This document shows positions 61,001 through 64,000 of a stretch of 64,000 nt of DNA, piece after piece (positions within the stretch are counted from its first letter, which is position 1; each line of letters opens with the position of its first letter). The position numbers and the translations under genes are program-made. This DNA comes from Vanilla planifolia (taxonomy: Eukaryota > Streptophyta > Magnoliopsida > Asparagales > Orchidaceae). The notes beneath the pieces were generated by a model. The model had not been told where the DNA came from. It saw nothing but the letters and a program-made list of their open reading frames with translations, and made no database searches. The stretch is from positions 591,528 to 655,527 of the forward strand of contig JAIUJO010000158.1 of the NCBI GenBank assembly GCA_023846275.1, written 5' to 3'.

Positions 61001-64000
61001 TAAAATGGTACTTTTTGAAAAAGTTTAAGATTTTTACCAAAATCTTTTTCTTTAATTTTGTAATAAACTATAAAGTAAGATTTGATTATAATTATTGTTT
61101 TAATATATTTCAATCAAAATTTAATATATATTCTCTTAACTCAAAACAACAAATTATTATATTTATAGTTATTTATTTTTTTAATTCATTATAAGTTTAA
61201 ATGATGTCTAATCAACATGATACAAATATTATTAGAGACTCACAATGAGCTCAATATATTTAATTGTTCATTTTTACATTTTAATTATTTTATTTCAAGT
61301 AATTTTGTATGTTTTCTTATTTAATTTATTTTGTATTTGATTTGATGATAGAGGATGTAAATGCAATCACCTTAATATTATGGAACATAAAATTCTCATT
61401 GAATCTATTTCATTTCTTTATATGTTTCACCTTTATTTTTGTATTTTACTAAGTAACTCAATATATCCATTCATTTGAAAATTATATAACAATGATTTGG
61501 TTGGATTGTTTTATTTTTTTTTTATTTTATTCTATATTTAATATATTTACTTGTTATTTAAACAATAGCTTTTATTATTTTTGTATATTTTAGTTTTCAA
61601 TATAAATAATTCAAAATGAGGATTTATTGAGCTAAAACATGTCCCTCGACTCATTTGCACAAGTAATATCTAATTATGTACTCATATCGAGTTTTTACAA
61701 TAATTTATTTTCTATGGATTTAGCAATCTTTGCTACAAATTTTGTTTTCTTCTTGATTTGATAATAATGTAGGATATTATATTTGATCATTTTATGATTT
61801 CATAATGTAATTTGTTCATATAATTTTTTTGATTTCTTGATTTTTGTTAGTTATATTACAATGTAACTATAAATCGCTTCTCATATGTCACCGAGATCAT
61901 TTTATTTTTATGATATTATTTTGTTTTAATTCATCTCATTTTTAGTTTAAATATATACTGAATATTAAGATATTTTTTAGTGATGTTTAATTAATTTGGT
62001 AATTCAAAGTAATTCTGAACAAGGTCCAATCAAGTGTAAACAAATGTTGGTGCTCCCCTCTTGACGAGTCTTATCTTATTAAATATTCATTTTTTCATTT
62101 TTAAATATTTTATTAAACAAGACTTTGACAAACTTCATGAGAAATATTGATTCATTCCTAATTTAATTATAGATGAGGACGTAGTCATCATCTCCTTAGT
62201 ATCTTGAAATACAACTTTCCTATGTTATTTATCTCATTTTTTTTTATTTTTTCCTTTAAAGGGTTATTTTATTATTTATGTGAAGAACATTCTTGTGTGA
62301 TATTTACATCATTTTTATTTAGTAGTTTTATATTGCTTCAATTTATCTTTTCTAACATAATATTTCCCATTATTATTTACAAAAAATATTTAATTATTTT
62401 AGCCCTATTATTTTGGTACTACATAATAATTTGATCTGACGTACATTGGACATAAAACAAATGTCATTGGACACTTCTCCATGACTTCCATAAATTTAAA
62501 TAATCTATTCTATATTTTTAAAAATTTTCTTTTTTTGGTGGTTTCCATGACTTACAAGGTATTTTTTTATACCTAATTTGATTATGATGGATCTTGTGCT
62601 GAATGTACTTTGTATCTACAAAGGTAAATTTGTTATTACAATTTTATTCAATGTCTCTTCTCATATGACTTCTACATTACTTTCATCTGACTAAAGTATA
62701 CTGCTTCAACTCATTTTATTTTTGCTTCATTATTCTTAATTTTAAAAAATAATTCATAGTAATGCCATATGACTTTTCAACTAGATGAAACAAATAGCTA
62801 TTAAACATGCATTAATGAGCTCTATCCTTTTAAATATTATTTTTTAATATTTTTTACTTTTTTATTTTCTATGATATTGGTAAATTTCACATGACATTTT
62901 TATTCATACATGATTTGGTGATTGAAGATGTTACACTAGTTATCTTTAGTAATTTTGAATTCAACTTTTCTACTAACGATTATCTCTTTTGTTGAAATGA
63001 TTTTCTTTTATTTGATCATACTACTATGTAGGTTTGACTCTCCTCCCACTTAACCATTACATAACTTTAAATTTGTCATATTATATTGTTTAGTTTTATA
63101 CCATTTCAAATTTAATATATTTTTACTTAACATTAAAATACTTTTTTATTATTAATGTCTTTTAAATTTGGGAATTAGAAGTTAATGGAAAAGTTGTCTA
63201 ATTGAAATGAAGCAAATATTGTTGGACTTTCCTTCATGAGCTCTATTAAACTAAGTATTAATTTTTGCATTTAAAAAAAGATTTTTTTTTGCAAGGTTTT
63301 GATGAAAGTTTTACTTGTCATTTTCTGAAAATTGATGAGATATAGCATGATCTTCTTAGTATGTTATAATTCTACTTTCCTCAAAACTTTATCTAATTTT
63401 ATTAAATATTTTTCTTTGATTTGGTTCTCTAATTAGAAACTATAACTATTTTGTCATGTGACCCTTACATCAATTTGATTTTGTTATCTTACATTAAAAT
63501 TTACTATTCTTTATACATATTTACTTTTCTTTTTCATGCAAATTACAAATGAGTTTTAATGAAGTTCAAATCAAAACATCGTTAGACTCATCACTATGAA
63601 ATATATTATAATGAAACACTAGTTTTGCTCTTATTTTATTTTAAAATCATGTTGATTTCATTTTATTTTATTAATTTAGTATTTCTAATTCAAGTTTATT
63701 TATATATGTTTCGAAAATTGAAATAAGATTTATTATTATTTACGTCAATATATTTTCGAAATTCTTGATAATTTTAGCCACAACCTGAACAAGTAAAAGT
63801 AAATCTTACCCAATTAGTGCTAACTAATTAAATCTCCATTTCAATTTTTTTTTATTTTTTTTAATTTTCTAGTCTTTTGTCATAATTAATGAGTTATTTT
63901 TATTCATACAATGTTTCACTGTAAAAAAATGTTACACCAAATCTCCTTAGAATTTTACAAAGAAAGTTTTTTGCATAATTTATTATATTTTGCTATGTAA

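Larger units (their letters stand above)
43666..64000 (+). repeat. ~415-bp AT-rich tandem repeat array, about 50 diverged monomers
   Basis: Recurring landmarks in fixed order are: gatctccttagtatcttgg, aatgcaactttc, acaatttatctcatttc, tttgatttggttatatta, ctctaaatctcctc, a second tttgatttggttatatta, gcttcaatttatctc, taatatatatttactta, ttattattatttatg, gagatgaaacaaac, tgagctctatc and aaatattttattttc. The ggaatgcaac anchor lies near 43,891, 44,311, 44,673, 45,041, 45,431, 45,853, 46,470, 46,875, 47,285, 47,707, 48,115, 48,581, 48,965, 49,403, 49,820, 50,201, 50,573, 51,334, 51,741, 52,163, 52,578, 52,962, 53,215, 53,632, 54,041, 54,461, 54,846, 55,198, 55,618, 56,033, 56,382, 56,967, 57,387, 57,823, 58,278, 58,958, 59,373, 59,768, 60,183, 60,599, 61,013, 61,382, 61,802, 62,205, 62,620, 62,957, 63,366 and 63,956. 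Several monomers lack the anchor through deletion (near 46,130, 50,980, 56,790 and 58,670). The array runs off the window. ORFs in it are chance readings. I do not recognise the family. Confidence 0.85.

Noticed and set aside
41629-64000. Short hydrophobic frames, for example 47,206-47,388 and 62,204-62,434
   Set aside because: They fall at random in the AT-rich satellite and are not repeated from monomer to monomer.
41629-64000. A long intron or CRISPR-like array
   Set aside because: The unit is about 415 bp and diverged throughout, with no short exact repeat plus unique spacer and no splice-flanked exons.
1-64000. tRNA, rRNA or other structured RNA genes
   Set aside because: None was noticed on reading either strand. 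A covariance-model search would settle it.

Overview
The window looks like non-genic, heterochromatin-like DNA from a land plant with a large, transposon-rich genome. A gymnosperm-like seed plant is my guess, and the species cannot be read from the sequence. The lineage evidence is a plant-type L1 LINE. Its ORF1 has a DUF4283-like segment and a CCHC zinc knuckle, and its ORF2 has endonuclease (EN), reverse transcriptase (RT), a zf-RVT-like region and a plant RNase H (RVT_3-like) domain. I see no intact protein gene, tRNA, rRNA or CRISPR array. Every long ORF I could place is a surviving piece of a dead retroelement.

Positions 1 to about 41,630 are almost entirely decayed LINE copies, and every copy whose orientation can be read is on the + strand. 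I call them L0 (1-601), L1 (602-7,508), L1b (7,509-8,138), L2 (8,139-16,057), L3 (16,058-18,060), L4 (22,825-about 25,800), L5 (28,425-31,140), L6 (31,136-34,844), L7 (34,845-36,069) and L8 (36,070-41,345). Pieces of a second LINE family, B, lie at about 25,830-28,424 and 41,346-41,628. A compositionally different, probably LINE-derived island, C, fills 18,061-22,824. The copies are joined head to tail. A short 3' terminus without poly(A) (about GGAACCCAAAGACTTT) is followed directly by the 5' UTR of the next copy or by an internal, 5'-truncated point of it.

The LINE 5' UTRs carry tandem monomers of about 115-122 bp containing G-box (CACGTG) sites, preceded by a purine-rich leader. L1 has a 309-bp tandem duplication inside its endonuclease. 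One stop codon is shared by both halves, and a second stop arose differently in each half, which orders the events.

From about 41,629 to the end the DNA changes to a very AT-rich, strongly diverged tandem repeat with a monomer of about 415 bp. About five monomers lie in reverse orientation (41,629-43,665). After an inversion junction near 43,665, about 50 monomers lie in forward orientation and run off the window edge. Six (TA)n microsatellites in the array all sit at the same monomer phase. I do not recognise this satellite family. All repeat calls were made by eye, with no alignment or database search.
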